Assembly (NCBI GenBank): GCA_963920765.1
Contig: OY987250.1
Coordinates: forward strand, 17,166,409-17,230,408
DNA length: 64,000 nucleotides
Direction: 5' to 3'
DNA from: Ulota crispa
Taxonomy: Eukaryota; Streptophyta; Bryopsida; Orthotrichales; Orthotrichaceae
Below are positions 1 to 12,801 of the stretch, piece by piece (the stretch's first letter is position 1; the number at the start of each line of letters is the position of its first letter). Made by a program: the position numbers and the translations under genes. The notes under the pieces were generated by a model. The model worked only from the letters and a program-made list of their open reading frames with translations, had not been told where the DNA came from and ran no database searches.

Positions 1-672
1 ACATGAAAAAAATTGCTTTACCCAAAGTTGTGCTTTTATTTTTTCATGTAGGAGATCAAGTAAGGTATATGCGAGAGAATTTTCAAATTAATTGGAGCTA
101 CACAACATATGTAAAAAATATAGTAAGTAAAAAGAAGTAGAGAATGAGTCGAAACACTAAATTGTTAAGAACTTAATTATTGAAATGAAAAATGCAAATT
201 CCAATGGTTACAATGTCGTGATAAGCAATCTACTTCCTTTAGTTTAATTTTTGTTCCATAATATTGAAACTTGAGTAAAATAAAGGATTTCAAACTTTAA
301 TTCAAAGTAGAGAATCCATAACTGCCCGCAAACAAAAACTACTCATAAATTTCATCTCATTGATTGATATTGAACAATTCAAAATTTCCTACGTATAAAA
401 AAACTAAATAACAATTCCAAATTTTTATTTTAAAAAGTTCAAATTTTAAAGAATTTTTTTGGGTTGCCCAAATTGCCTCTCCTCCCCTAGTTTTGATAAA
501 CTCTTGCATAACTCCTTTGTCAATGTTCGAATGAAGAAAAAATTAGATGCCCACATAAATCTTTGAATCCACCTTCAACAAAAGTTTCAAAAAATCACAC
601 AAAGCAGCTTATCAAAAGGTACATGCCCAAAATCCCATTTATCCCTCAAATAGATAATTGGTCCTCTAGGGG
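1..672. mobile_element. TTAA-type (piggyBac-like) non-autonomous element A, partial
   Basis: This is the right-hand part of an element whose left end lies before the window. It aligns with elements B, C and D over the shared stretch around GTAGGAGATCAAGT, AAGTAGAGAATGAGTC and TCACACAAAG. It ends in CCTCTAGGGG followed by TTGA, a one-base decayed TTAA. There is no open frame of note, so it is a non-autonomous copy. Family membership is clear from the shared body; the piggyBac assignment rests on the better preserved copies. Confidence 0.6.
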
Positions 673-1593
673 TTGACAATGCTATTTGGTGAGCATAAAA
701 CAATGAGCCATGAGTGGGAATTCAAGATTTTGAGAGCAAAGAATAGATTCTCAATTAAAAATAAATGGACTAACAAAAAAATAGCAAGTTTTTCAATGAG
801 ATGATAGTTTCAAATGCATAATTATAGGGCCCTATGTACATATTGTTAAGTGGAATTGATTATGTTGATAGAGTAGTCCACTCTCATGACTCATGGCTCA
901 AGGATCCCCGCTCATGAATTAGCATTCCCTTGCACTACACTCACCCTCAAATCGAATCTTTCAACAAACAACAAGCCAGCTCCCATCTTTCATTAAAATT
1001 CATGTTTTCCATTACATAGACTAACATGGGAAAGGTTCCATTTGTTTAGAATGGAAAAAATGAAAGTAACTTTTTTTCTTGTTTCCTAAGTGTTAATATA
1101 TACTTCATTTAGCCATAGCTGACTAACTTGGGGTTTATGATTACACAAAGAAATTCAAAACTTTCAAAATCAACCAATAAAGGTACAGATAGTTTACACT
1201 AGTATCATTGGGCCTTCGATAAAATATCAATTATCAATTAAAAAATAGTTAGAATATATCAAATGACATGCTTATGGTCTCATCCAAAAGGTAATCAAGT
1301 CAAGGTTTTGTATCAAGTTCCAAGTTCTTAAATGAGTGAAGTATGAGTTAGTTTTCAAGGTTTCAATGAGGTAAGGTCAAGGTTCCGCTCAAATTTGAAA
1401 TTGCCCTATTATTACTTCTTTATCACTTCCTTATGACTTCCTTAGAGGTTCTCATTGTCATACATGATAATTATTTGTGATTTTCATCTTTGAATTTCTT
1501 CTTCCCTTCCTTGACCTCTGTAGTCATCTATAAGTGCTAACTTAGTTGACAATTTTCATTTTATTTTTGGTATTTTGCAACTGATATTGCTAT

Positions 1594-1767
1594 CACTAAA
1601 AGAAATATATGTTTTTTATAACAGATTTTTAGGGATGTCCACTTGTTTTCATGTTAAAAATGATATCAAATATAATATCAAGATGTTAGTTATAACATTA
1701 ATTACAACATAAAAACAAGTGGACGTCCAAAAAATTTTGTTATAAAAAACATGGGTTTCTTCTAGTG
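1594..1767. mobile_element. CACTA-type fold-back MITE with TAT target duplication
   Basis: The element starts CACTAAAAGAAAT and ends with the complement of CACTAGAAGAAAC. The two arms pair over roughly 65 bp, including TGTCCACTTGTTTT. It is flanked by TAT on both sides, the 3-bp duplication typical of CACTA (En/Spm) elements. At 174 bp and without coding capacity it depends on a transposase from elsewhere. Confidence 0.85.
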
Positions 1768-3801
1768 TATAGCTAAGGCGTTGGGGCAACAGATTGTATA
1801 TCTAACTAGGGTCTTCATAGCTAAAACGCTATATCTTTTGCAAATTTGGTGAAATGGAACAAAAATTGCACTACTAGTAATGGACTCTAAGGCCTTTCTT
1901 GCAATAGTTGTAAACTTGGATTTGAAACTAAACCCTAAAAGACATGAATTTTTGAAGATAGAAAAGTGATAATAGGAGTAGAGTGATAATAGGGTAAACT
2001 ACATGTAGTCTTTTACATTTAAGAAGTTTTTGCTAGACAATATTTTTGAAAAACTCCACTTTATAGCTTTCAAAAAAGAAAAAAGGATTTTGGAGGAAAG
2101 GTACAAGAGGGTCCTTTGTTCATTCAAACAATCGACTCCATATCAAGTCTTTTACATGGCATGGACAAAAAAAGTGGTAGGATAAGGAGAGAGGTTTAGG
2201 AAAAGGCTGCTATAGACAAGTTTAGAGAAAATGTGAGGGCAAGAAATATGAAGGATTGATTCATTTTCTAGCTTAGTGTAAATAAATGGTTAGTCATTAA
2301 CATCAGCAATGTGATGCTAATACTTTTAAGAAATAATATCTCAAAACATTGATTGGAATTTGTTATGCATAATGTGTCATTACAACATTTTATATAATGT
2401 TAAAATACTTATATGTTGATGTTTTTTTATTTTCAACTTGATGTGTGTTAAAGATTCAACATCTCAGTTGATATGCTTTGAGCTACTTGTAAGGCATAAT
2501 GTTCACAAAAACAAAGTGTACATACTTGGTTTGCTGTATAGAGTCTTGGTGAGAACATAGAAGAGAGGCTTTATATGTGAAAAGGCTAGTTTTTTATCAC
2601 ATTAGCCTTGTGTTCACCTTGTTTGCCAAAGAATAAAATCACCATTGCCACTTTATGAAGTTAAAAATAGGTTTTTTTAGCACCTCATCTTGAAAAGGTT
2701 AGCTCTTTGCCTAATAATAGGTCATCCCAAATAATTTACAAACTTGTTGAGTCATCAAAATGCTTTTTGCCACTATATTTAAAATCTTGCAAATACACAA
2801 TATGGCAATTTTGCTTGCATGTGTATCATGTAATACAAAGACTTTTGTGTTTATTTGCTATCAAAATAGGTATCCACTAGTTGTTAGAAACTTTTCTATC
2901 AATGAAAGTGTTGGAAAGTACAATATCTATTAAGATTGGGAGATGCTCTTGAGTGTGATAACAATTCAAAGTCAAATCACTTGATTGAAGATTATTGCCT
3001 CTTTTTATGACTTGCCTCAAGCAATTCTTGTGATAAGTTTTCAATTTGAATGATGGTTTCACACAACCATACAATTACAAGATTGATATCAAGTGGGTCT
3101 AACTGCACAAGTAAATGCTACAATCTACAAGTTTTAATGCACATCATACTCACAATTTTGTGTTATTAATTAATCACAATTTTGTGCTTTTAATGCATTC
3201 ACGCAAAACACTATTGATAAGTTTGTTGTGTATTTTATTCTTAATATTTGTTTGGACCATGTCGTTGACTAACATCTAACTTGTTGACATTGACATAATT
3301 TGAGAAGTTTTCCTTTGCCTCTTCACAACATTGAATTGCTTTAAAGTAAGTGAAATTTGCACTAAGATAACAATAGAATCCACATGCTAATGAACATTTT
3401 TGCAACAAGGTTTAAGATCAACAAAAACTTGTCACTATGATTACATTTAGTTGATTGTCAACATGATACTTTATAGGAAACTAGTGCAATTTGAACTCAA
3501 TATGATGGCTTTGATTGTTCTTGAGGCTATTTTAATTTTGCAAATTTTGCACAAAAACACACAATTTCATACATTGTAAGTGTTGTATCTTTCTTGAAGA
3601 TGTCCTACATTTTCACTCTACTCCTCTAAACAAATCTAGCCACAAGATTTTTAATGAAATGATCTAATTGAAGGAGCTTTTGTTTATAGTTGTTATATAA
3701 TAAAAGTGAACACCCCAAAACATGAACAAATACAAAGGTCTCCTTGGCTATTTGAAACTAGTGTACTTCATCCTTTCAAACGCAATATAGTTTTGTGTTG
3801 G

Positions 3802-4119
3802 TAAAATCACGTGATTTGTTAATTTGGTAAAAAGTGTACAAAGTGAGATTTTTGGCTCTTTTTTTTCCAAAGAATGCTGTATTCATTGAATTGGGAATCT
3901 GTTGATTCTTATCCAATGAAATGAGATATGTATCATCCATATCATCCATAAATACGCCCTTTTTGGACACAAAGTTCATTAACTTATGAAATTTTGGACA
4001 AAGTTCATTAACTAGGATTCACGTGACCTTCTAACTTCAAATTCAAGAGGCCTTTTCAAATTCAAATGAGGTACAAAATGGTACCCATGATTTTGCCAAA
4101 TTAACCAATAACGCGTTTA
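3802..4119. mobile_element. Mutator-like MITE, family M1
   Basis: The terminal inverted repeats begin TAAAATCACGTGATTTGTTA and, read from the other end, TAAACGCGTTATTGGTTA. Both continue into AATTTGG. The body shares ATGTATCATCCATATCATCC and GTTCATTAACT blocks with the copy at 13849-14170. No clear target duplication could be read. Superfamily is inferred from the related copy at 12292-12567, which shows a degenerate 9-bp duplication. Confidence 0.6.
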
Positions 4120-5820
4120 AAGCTTGTTCCTTGAAGACAACAAAGATTCTTTTCAAATCCCAACGACCAATTTTTGTTTGCAAATAAAATACTCTTATAC
4201 CACCTCAAAAAGTCTTTTCTTGAGCTCTAAAACAACCTTTATGAATTGTATTTAACTAAATAAAGAGACCAAAGCATTTTAGCATTGTATAAATCAACCT
4301 TCTATAATGTGCCAATTTGATTCTTGCATAATAAACATGGGTAAGAGCTACCATATATCTATGTGTACCAATTACAATAAAAGAGAGAATGATGATGAAG
4401 AATTCAAGTCCCACATGTTCAACAAATATTGTCCTTACATCTTATAGTATTCATTAAACTCCACATTTCTTCCATTGTCAATGTATCACAATGCAATGTC
4501 TTGGTTCAAGCAATTCTACAATTATCATCTCATTAAATAACAAATAAACTTTGTATTTCATTTGATGTTGTTTCTAGTCTTGATCAAAGTGTCCTTTGGT
4601 CTTTTTTTTCACAATCATGAAAAGTGAATGACCAACAAAGCTAATATACCCTATAATACTAGAACAAGGTGCATCTTGATAAAAATTTGGGCTTCAATTT
4701 TTTATACAACAAGAACCAAACATTAACATGATAGGTTTGTTGCAATTATTTTTCCAACATATAATCAACTCTTTTGAGTTCATCTTCCAACTACTCTTGA
4801 CTTTGAGTCCACAACAATATCTTCACATGACAACATAATTGCAACAAATTTCTAGACATTGTGTGTTTCTATAATTGCTATCATGTTTGCACACCAACTA
4901 TTAGCTTTAAAACTTTATTCTCAGATGCGTCTTCATACACTGCTCCTTGACGTCTACTCAAGATTAGCCCCTAAGCGCTCAATTGACCACTACTAGTTGC
5001 TGCCAATTTTTTGCAGGCTGCTCGAGATGAAAATAAAAAGTCTAATTTTTTTAAAAATCTTTAAATAGATAATCAAGTCTACTTTCCAACCCAACTTGAA
5101 TCATATCAATCCAAGTTAAACTCCATCAAGAAGAATTTTTCAAAAACAAACACTTCAATATTTGCTAGTGTTGTAAAATTTACTATTTTGGGAAATTAAT
5201 GATACTCTCTCCTTTGAAAAGACTGCATTTTTGAGGTTTTTGATAGAAGGTCTATTATTAACCAATCGTACCAAGTTTTAAAATCAATGAATAAAATTTG
5301 TAATCTTGATGAATATTAAATGGAATTTACTTCTAAATTCATTAAATAAAAATCCTAAAGTTTTTTTTTAAATGTTTGACTATATGGATAATTACTAAAC
5401 ATCATAATTCTTGTTTTCTCTTTTCAAGCAAACTTCTTCAAAGTTACATAAGCACCGTTTTATAATGCATCTATGTTTTGTCCTTACCCCCTTGGCCATT
5501 TAAGAGTTTAGACACGTTCTAAAGCCACATATCCTTGAGATAGAACATTCTACTACAACACTCCAAACCACAAACCACACTAGCAAACACTCAAGCTTTC
5601 TAATCATTTACATTTTAACCAAAGTACAACAATTTCTCTCTATTATACAAAAAGCACCACATTGTAATTCCTCAAATTGTCAACCATCCCTTTATAATAC
5701 TCCACACTCCACAATGCAAATAAACACCATTTTCTTCATAATGTCCATTCACATCCACCACCTCAAGTCTACATTACCAACCCATGCTCATAAACACCTT
5801 CACAGTTCACATCATTAGCA

Positions 5821-8800
5821 CTACTTTAACACTTCTACAGCTTGACGTTGCGTCTCCCTACATACATCACATATCCAAGCTACCAATCCACCCTCACACT
5901 TGTATCTAACCTTTGTTAATTCAAACATCTCATGGAACTCCTTCCTCCTTCTACATTTTGGCTCTAGAAAGTCCATCATCCACCTTTGAGTTTCCAATCT
6001 ATCATTCATTGTGATCTTTTTGCACTCCTTCACACCATCAAGTAAAGTTTCCATGCTTGAAATTGAAACCCCACCATCCAAAACACCTGGTGTGTCCAAA
6101 ACCAATGCTACAAGGCTCCCGTCATTGCTCCAATCTGGTATCATTTCGCCCATTCTGCATGCAACGTGCGCACCAACCTTTACCAACATAGTGGCTATCT
6201 TCAACCCCCACTCCATCATTGCAATTACCTTTCTTGTTTGCTCCGTCCCAAATGTCACAATACAACCTTTTTGATTTGCAACCTCATGGAATCCCTCCAT
6301 GTTCTCACACATGAGATGCAAATGGAACTCCAAAAGCCCCGGAACCAATTTAGTCAAAAGCTTTCTCTTCCCAACTCCACAAAGATATGCCAATTTAGGA
6401 ATTTGTGATGCTTGCATTTCCATTGAGATTGCCATCAATTTGTCAATCTTTGCACAAACCTCTTGCAACAAGTTGCCTTCCATGCTCTTGATACTTCTCT
6501 CCAAGCTTGCAATCATTTCCTTCAAATCATCCAATTTTGAGATGACCTCCTTGTGATGCTCATCCATCTTGTTATTCATCTCATACAATATTTGATACAT
6601 GGGTGCAAACGCATACTTATGAATTCTTCCAAACATTGAAGTGGTTGATGAACTATGTCTCTCCTTAATGCACCTCATGGAACTTGGAACTATGGTATTC
6701 AAAGACATGAGTTCCTTTTCACACTCTTCCAAGTTGAGTGCTCGTCTTTCCAAGAGATTTTTCCATGCCAAGTCTCCCAATAACAACTTCACGTCATCGT
6801 AGCCATTGTCCAAACCTTCACAAATCTCCCAATTGTGTTTAGCTTCAATACCACTCCTTGCAACCTCTGCTTCTAAATTGTTTGCGCATACATATTGATT
6901 CTTGCAGTGTTTATAACTTTTCAACTTTTCAACACAAGCTAGTCTCAAAATGTACTCCTCAAGAAGCACTCCAAGACATCCCAACATGGGATCTTCTTGA
7001 AGATGCTTGATGTGCCTCACAATTTGATGATCGAGAAACCTCAACATTGCATCTTGAGAATGACAAGAACTTAGAAGGATGTCGATATCTCCACAATTGA
7101 ACTCAAGAATTACTTCATAGTCATCACTTCTATAATGTATAACATCTTGATACAACTCATAAGTGTCTTGATTACTTTGATTTTGCAACTTCTTGAACAG
7201 AGAAACCTGCAACAAATATGAATTCACACATTATTGAACAAGTTTTTTAAGAGAAGTACAAAATAGGAATAGAGTTGAAGAAAATTCAAAGATTACACTC
7301 TTCACAACAATAAAAGTCATAGAAAATAATCTAAAATTCAAACATTGCCAATGTACTAGCCATTGAATCTATTTAAACTATCAAAACTACCATTATTCAA
7401 TTCCACAACTTGTACTCAATATCATAAGCAACACTTGCGAATCTTAGACAAGTATCATTTAAATATATTGATTCACAATTCACCTGTAGTCGTGCAAAAA
7501 ATTCAGCACTCAACATTGTTTTCTTCCCATCTTTGCAAGCTAGCCTCCTCCCAACATGCAAAGAGCCTCTTGTTGTTTTGCCACCCTTCTACCATTTCAA
7601 GCAATGACGCTTGTCCTCCAACATTGATGGTATCATAATGTGATTTGCATCTCGCTCATAACATACATGAAATTTCTTCATCACTCCCAAGATGTCATCA
7701 AAACTCTTTTGCTTGTCTCCTTGCCATCTAATCAATGGAAATATCAAACGCTTCATGTGCTTCATTGTTATCATTCCATTGTGCATCATCATTCCTAATT
7801 GACGCCCGTTGTTGGCACATTGATGCAAGAACTCTCCCATGATGTCGTGACAAAACCAATGAGGGTTGGTGATCACTGTTTCTCCTTCCTCGTTGTAAAT
7901 GATGTGTCTTCCATCGTTCAATGATATTGCTACAAACTCCCTCCTCCGTTTGGCAAGCTCCATGTCACCATCTTCCAGTTTTTCCACGCCATTGCAAACA
8001 TATTTGCAAAATTTATCCCACTTCAATAGTGGTTGCTCTGGTCTTTCAACATTCCACTTTGTAATAAGCCCGTGCACTGCTTCACATGCACCTATGGTTG
8101 ACGGTAGTCTCTCCAATAACTGCTTCATATGGCATCTCATAAAATCAAACACAATACTAGCATCTGCCTGCCTTGTGCCATCCACCTTGAATATAACTTT
8201 GTCATTGTCAAACTCAAGAACCTCCTCAAATTGTGACCTCAATTCTTCCACCACCTCTGTGATGCGTTCTCCAAATATATGATCATGTTCCCAATAGTCA
8301 AAGTGAGTCATCACTATGCACACATGCGGGCAATATGAAAGAGATCGCCTTGTGTTAGACGCAATCATCCTCAACCAAATGTGAATTTCTGCTTTGATCT
8401 CTAATGGATTGCGCATGCTTGACAAAGAAACCCGTTCCATTGGATTGCACAACAACATGAACAAAGAACAACTACCATCAGCAGAGTGGCTTGGCATCAC
8501 CAACTCGTGGAATGAGTGGTAGTCAGTTTGACCAGCCATGTCCCAAATTGTGATGCCAATGCCATCACATGCAACACTTGCAACTTCAATGCCCCGCGTG
8601 CGTTGTAACACTGCATCCTCTTTTTTCTCTTTTGACTTTGCTTGATGTTTGAACATATTTTGTATCCATGCTTTTCCCCTCTTTCCACCTTTGTGTTTTG
8701 TTTGCAATTCTGGCAAGTGCATCATTGACGTCCGCAATTGCGTCTTCCCTGATCATACAAACACTTGAATCATACAGATGCACATTGTAACATTCTCCTC

Positions 8801-10419
8801 AAGTATGCAACATAAAGCATTCAATCTAAACTTCTTCATGGCTACTTGTGTACCACTTCAGGTTATAGACATCCAAATCTTCAAATCTAATAGATAACGC
8901 GTAAAAATTTCATCAACATTGAAGTGCACAAAAAAGCCAAAATAGAATATCTGTTTCACTCACCAGCATAAGATTCTCCACATAAAAACACGCGACCTGA
9001 TGTTTGCCTTGTGTTTGCCATGCCTTGCACAACATTCCACAATCTCAACTTTTTTCTCTTGGAAAGCGCAGAATGTACATACTCAGCATCTCCAGACTCC
9101 TCCAAAGGTGTCCCATACAAGTTAATGTCTTCAATGCAATGATTTTCCAATAACAAGTCCATCATTCTCCCCAACACTTTTGAACTGCCAACTCCACTAC
9201 ATCTGAAAAATGAAATGGTCTTCAAAGATGTGTTGCCCTTCAAGGCTTCCAAGATGGCCAAAACATTCTCCATTGCATGTGGATCTCTAGAACTTAGTTC
9301 ATTTAAATTGTAAAAATCTAAATGCAACAAAGATGTGTTCTTTTGGAGCATCTCGGCCAAGAATTCCACCCCCTCTTGCCCTCCAATCTTGTCCCACAAT
9401 TTAAGCATGTTAAGTGTGTTGTTGTGCTTACTCTTGTCATATTGAGGCATTAGCGAATCCATCAAAGCCTTCAACTCCTTACTACCAAGTCCACCACAAT
9501 CTAGTGTTTTAAGAGATTGATTGTTACACAATGCTGAGGCTATGCTAGTGTATCCTCTTGTCAAAACATTTTCCCCATATTTGAAATCTCGTAGATTGAG
9601 TCTTCTGAGGATTGTGCTTGTGGCAAGCATGGCACTTACATGCTTGAATCCAACATTTGATGTAATATTACATAACCACAAGTCTTCCAAGACATTGTTA
9701 GAGCCCATGAAGGGCTTCATCACCTCCTCCATCCCCTCTCCATCCACCAATGAACGGACATCCATTGTAAATGACTTGAGGATCCGCATAGTGTTGGGCG
9801 TAGCAATGTTGGCCATAAACTCTGCAACCTCCTCTTTTCCCATCCCCTCCACTTGTGATAACCAAAACTCAAGGCTCAAATCTTCAATACCGTCACACCT
9901 TTGAAGCATGCTTGCTACGCACTTGGCATCTTGATTTGGTGAGCCTGAAAGACAATCAATAATGACTTCTCTAAAATCATTCCCAGACTTTCGGAGGGCG
10001 TCAACAAGTCCTACCAAATGTTCCCTACCATCATCCGCGTAAAGACATATGAAGACCCTTTCATGATACAGAGTCTTTGAGGACGCAACGGATGCAAGAA
10101 AATCAAAATAACCTGCTCCCATGTCACCACCAAACCCTCCCCCATAACCAAACTCTTTCTCAGAAGGCCCAAACTTCATACATAATCCACCATCTCTCTG
10201 CAGCTGCACCCTTGAGCACCAGTGATCATCTTCAGGTAAGGAAGACAGAAACCCTACAAACTTCGACTCCTCTTGCCCTTCCACAAGAGCCAATTGCCCC
10301 ACACTCATGGTCTCCACCTTGGCAAAACGGAATGACAAGGTCCTCACCCATCCGAGCAACAAATCCTTCCATGTCCAAAACTTGAGCAAACGTGCTAGAA
10401 AAGTGAACACCCTTCTCAT
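5821..10419 (-). CDS. ROCO1: TORNADO1-like LRR-Roc-COR protein, one in-frame TAG
   Basis: Three exons: 10419-8964, 8748-7484 and 7206-5821. Read through, they encode 1368 residues, close to the size of Arabidopsis TORNADO1. Exon 1 carries ribonuclease-inhibitor-type LRRs and ends within the P-loop. Exon 2 completes it (GESYAGKT) and holds Roc motifs DMAGQ and THFD followed by COR. Exon 3 carries a coiled coil and a C-terminal region ending near a WICDVC motif. ROCO proteins are GTPases that dimerise through COR; the partner here is unknown. The frame is open 43 codons upstream of the chosen ATG (MRR) but has no ATG there; the open frame simply begins with GTG. The only lesion is TAG at 7591-7589, after residue 871, which would leave LRR-Roc-most of COR. 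It may be a recent pseudogene or a truncated product. Confidence 0.8.
8749..8963 (-). other. ROCO1 intron 1, splits the GTPase P-loop (phase 1)
   Basis: The donor is GTGAGTGA directly after the first base of the P-loop glycine codon, and the acceptor is a CAG before GGAAGACG. Joining the exons gives GESYAG followed by KTQLR. The same intron lies at 42108-42332 in ROCO3 and 29618-29850 in ROCO2, always phase 1, so it predates the duplications. Intron 2 (7207-7483 in ROCO1) is phase 0 and separates COR from the C-terminal exon. Confidence 0.9.
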
Positions 10420-10555
10420 CTTTGCCTTTGCCCAAACACACCTTCCACGCAGGTTTGTCCAAACCAAACCTCCAATGCTCAGTCCATCACAACTCTCGCA
10501 ATCGCCCACGTCCCCACAGCCCCACCCTTCAAACCCTCCTTCCTCCACAACCTTA

Positions 10556-11661
10556 CCCTCTCAACCTTCCTTCCGGCTTTGCCCTGCATATGCCTACGTG
10601 CTGCGCAGACTGTGCACTGCCATCACCTACCTCCCATCTCCTCCGCCTCGAAACAACATCCACTTCCGAGCAACAAGTGGAGCTCGCAATGAAGGTCGTG
10701 TGCACTGCCCACCTAGTGCTTCATGCAGCCAAAGGATCTGAAGGAAACAAGTGCCGCAACTAGTCCCAATTCCGAGACAGCAGCCAAAGCCGAAAGAAAG
10801 CCACGTACAAGTATCCTCGAGCAGCAGGCGCACCACCACTCCAGTATCAGACTAAGCTGCTCAAGCGCTGCTAGTGTGAGTCTCCGCAGCCAGGCTCAGA
10901 GCGCCACCACAAAGCCCTCGCTCGCTCAGAAAAACGCACGCCCGTCTCAAGTGGACCAGCAGCTCGACACTGAAAGCGAGCTCTCGATCAGGGCAGACAA
11001 GTTGTAAGCTCGAGGACCCCAGGGACGGAGGAAGTGCACGAGAGTCCGATGGCAGGGCTCCCCCAACAAGTCGGAAGAGCAACTTATATGCACCTCAGCT
11101 GAAGACTGTCGGGAAGCTCCTCCGCGTAGCCTACAGTACTGTTACACAAAATAAAATGGTAAGCGCCGGGACTATACCACCAGCGATTCCAGACGTGATT
11201 CGAAGTACTGCACCTCCTCCAGAGGCGAAGAACCTCGGTAACTGTGCCGTGGGGGGTCTAGCATTACTGTACCTTCATTACAGTTTCCGACCATATATGG
11301 TAGAGAACACTCGTGTCGTCAGCCCTTCCACGATGTCTGCAAATTCTCCTCAACTTCCACGCCGCAGTAACTTGCAGGTCAGCCGCGCTTGTTTGTGCAT
11401 TCGTCCGGTTGTTTCGAAGTACTTGTTAGAATCCGGTTGCGAAAATGAACTTGAACATCTGTGGCCATGGCAGCTTGCTATGTGACAAGCAACTACCGGG
11501 AATGCTTTGAAAGCAGAGCGCTGAGGCCGTGTGGGACCCGCGATTGGCGGTGTCATTTATGCCATTGAGTCCTCCTTTGACCGAGTCTTGTTACAGCCTG
11601 CCGCTAGTTCTCCCATGATCAGCTGTCGGAAGATAAAAGCAGTCTCGTTGAGAAAGTAGAC
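10556..11661. promoter_or_regulatory. CpG-rich upstream region of ROCO1, near-identical to 43922-45027
   Basis: This stretch lies directly upstream of ROCO1 and is much richer in G+C and CpG than the surroundings, as expected for a promoter and 5' leader. It aligns without any gap to 43922-45027 with about eight mismatches by eye, while the adjoining coding exons differ at roughly 6% of positions. Similar but diverged copies stand upstream of ROCO2 (31430-32290) and of the LRR remnant (59098-59830). Short open frames here change frame between copies, so I do not call them genes. Since an F-box-type locus lies on the other side, the region could serve both genes. Confidence 0.6.
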
Positions 11662-12780
11662 CACCCACGAGGCTCGGTTTTTCAATACAATTTCGTTTGT
11701 CGACAGTGCGTTCACTCCTAATTTCCTGTTCAGATTACATGTTCCGCATTCTTGTAAGGTTGATGAATTGCTTTCTCTCTTTCTTGAAACCAATGACCAA
11801 TTTTCTTCCATTGCAAGAAGAAGAAAAAAATAGGGGGAGGGTGGGTGAAATTACAAATAGAGGACTGGTAGAAAAACAAAAAATGTTATAGATAGGGGCG
11901 CAGTTTCAAAAATAACTACAAACAAATAGGGGCATGATTTCCAAAAAATGATTTGTAAACTCTTGAGAAATTTTGGTTTGGACATTTGGACATTGGTTGA
12001 TTTATGTATACATCGTATTAAATTATAGCTAACTTTTGATAAGCTTAGAGGCCTTTCCAAATCAAGGCTAAATAAGAAAATTTTAGTAAAGGGGTCTTCA
12101 AACTGTGCCTCTATTTGTGATACTTTTTGTTTTCATGTTCCTTTTTACAATTTTCCCATGAAAAAATATTGTGGACTATGTATTTCGTTACGTAGCTACA
12201 CTACAAAGGATACTATACTTCAATTTTGAGTTGACGTTGTAGAATATTTCTCTTTGTTGTATTATCCTTTTTTGAATTTTGACCACTTTCAATGCCAGAT
12301 TCATTAAATTGGGAAAAACAAATTGCCAACTTGTACTTCACCTTAAACTTTTTTTTTCTCCTTAAACCGTTTAAATGCCAAGTTCCAAGGTATCAAATTC
12401 AGTTTGAGCCACTAAGATTTTGTCCCTTGCAAATTCCTCTTCTCAGGTGAAGGTACGCGTACCAAAAAAAAGTTGTTGAAATCTAGAGTGCAATTTCAAG
12501 TGATCACCTTAAACTTGTTTATTCCCAAAATGGGCGTTTCTTCCCAAATTAACCAATATGGCGTTTACCAATTTTAGTTGGCGGATGTTGATAAAACCAA
12601 TGGTCATAGTGCATACTTTCTAGTCTTGCGCAGCCTAGTATGTGGCTTTGAAAGTTTTGAGGAGGTTGCAGGTGTCTTTTGGTGTCAAAAGTTGCTGAGT
12701 TGTTGAGTATTGTATGGAATGTCCTCAATTTGATTACACTCTAACATGCTTTTGATGTGTGTTTCTTCCTATATTATTCA
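11662..12780. other. Intergenic DNA between ROCO1 and the eroded F-box locus
   Basis: Non-coding. It is homologous to 21.5-22.4 kb and, once two insertions are removed, to 32.6-34.4 kb. Shared landmarks include TTGAATTGCTTTCTCTC, TTTTGACCAC and TTGTATGGAAT. A Mutator-like element sits at 12292-12567. Confidence 0.6.
12292..12567. mobile_element. Mutator-like MITE with degenerate 9-bp target duplication
   Basis: The paralogous site at 21.8 kb reads GACCACTTTCAGTTGGCGG without an insertion. Here the same sequence is split: CCACTTTCA on the left (12283-12291) and CCAATTTTA on the right (12568-12576), a 9-bp duplication with seven matches. Termini are related to those of 3802-4119 and 13849-14170 (ATTAA-TTGGG motif). 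There is no coding capacity. Confidence 0.75.
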
Positions 12781-12801
12781 TGGTTTACTCAATTTGTGCT
12801 A

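Larger units (their letters stand above)
673..5800. other. AT-rich non-coding DNA, two MITEs, 3' flank of ROCO1
   Basis: I see no convincing gene here. Open frames are short and AT-driven. The stretch holds a CACTA fold-back element (1594-1767) and a Mutator-like MITE (3802-4119). From about 4.7 kb to 5.8 kb it resembles the 3' flanks of ROCO2 (26.1-26.7 kb) and ROCO3 (38.6-39.2 kb), so the ROCO duplication included at least 1 kb downstream of the stop codon. Confidence 0.55.

Noticed and set aside
10420..10548. Longer N-terminus of ROCO1 (and ROCO3, ROCO2) beginning at the first open codon
   Set aside because: The first codon is GTG, not ATG, and in ROCO3 a stop lies two codons before it; the first ATG is at MRR. 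An upstream exon cannot be excluded.
11156..11485. 109-codon ATG frame upstream of ROCO1, also at 44522
   Set aside because: It is preserved only because the tract was homogenised; the ROCO2 counterpart shifts frame early.
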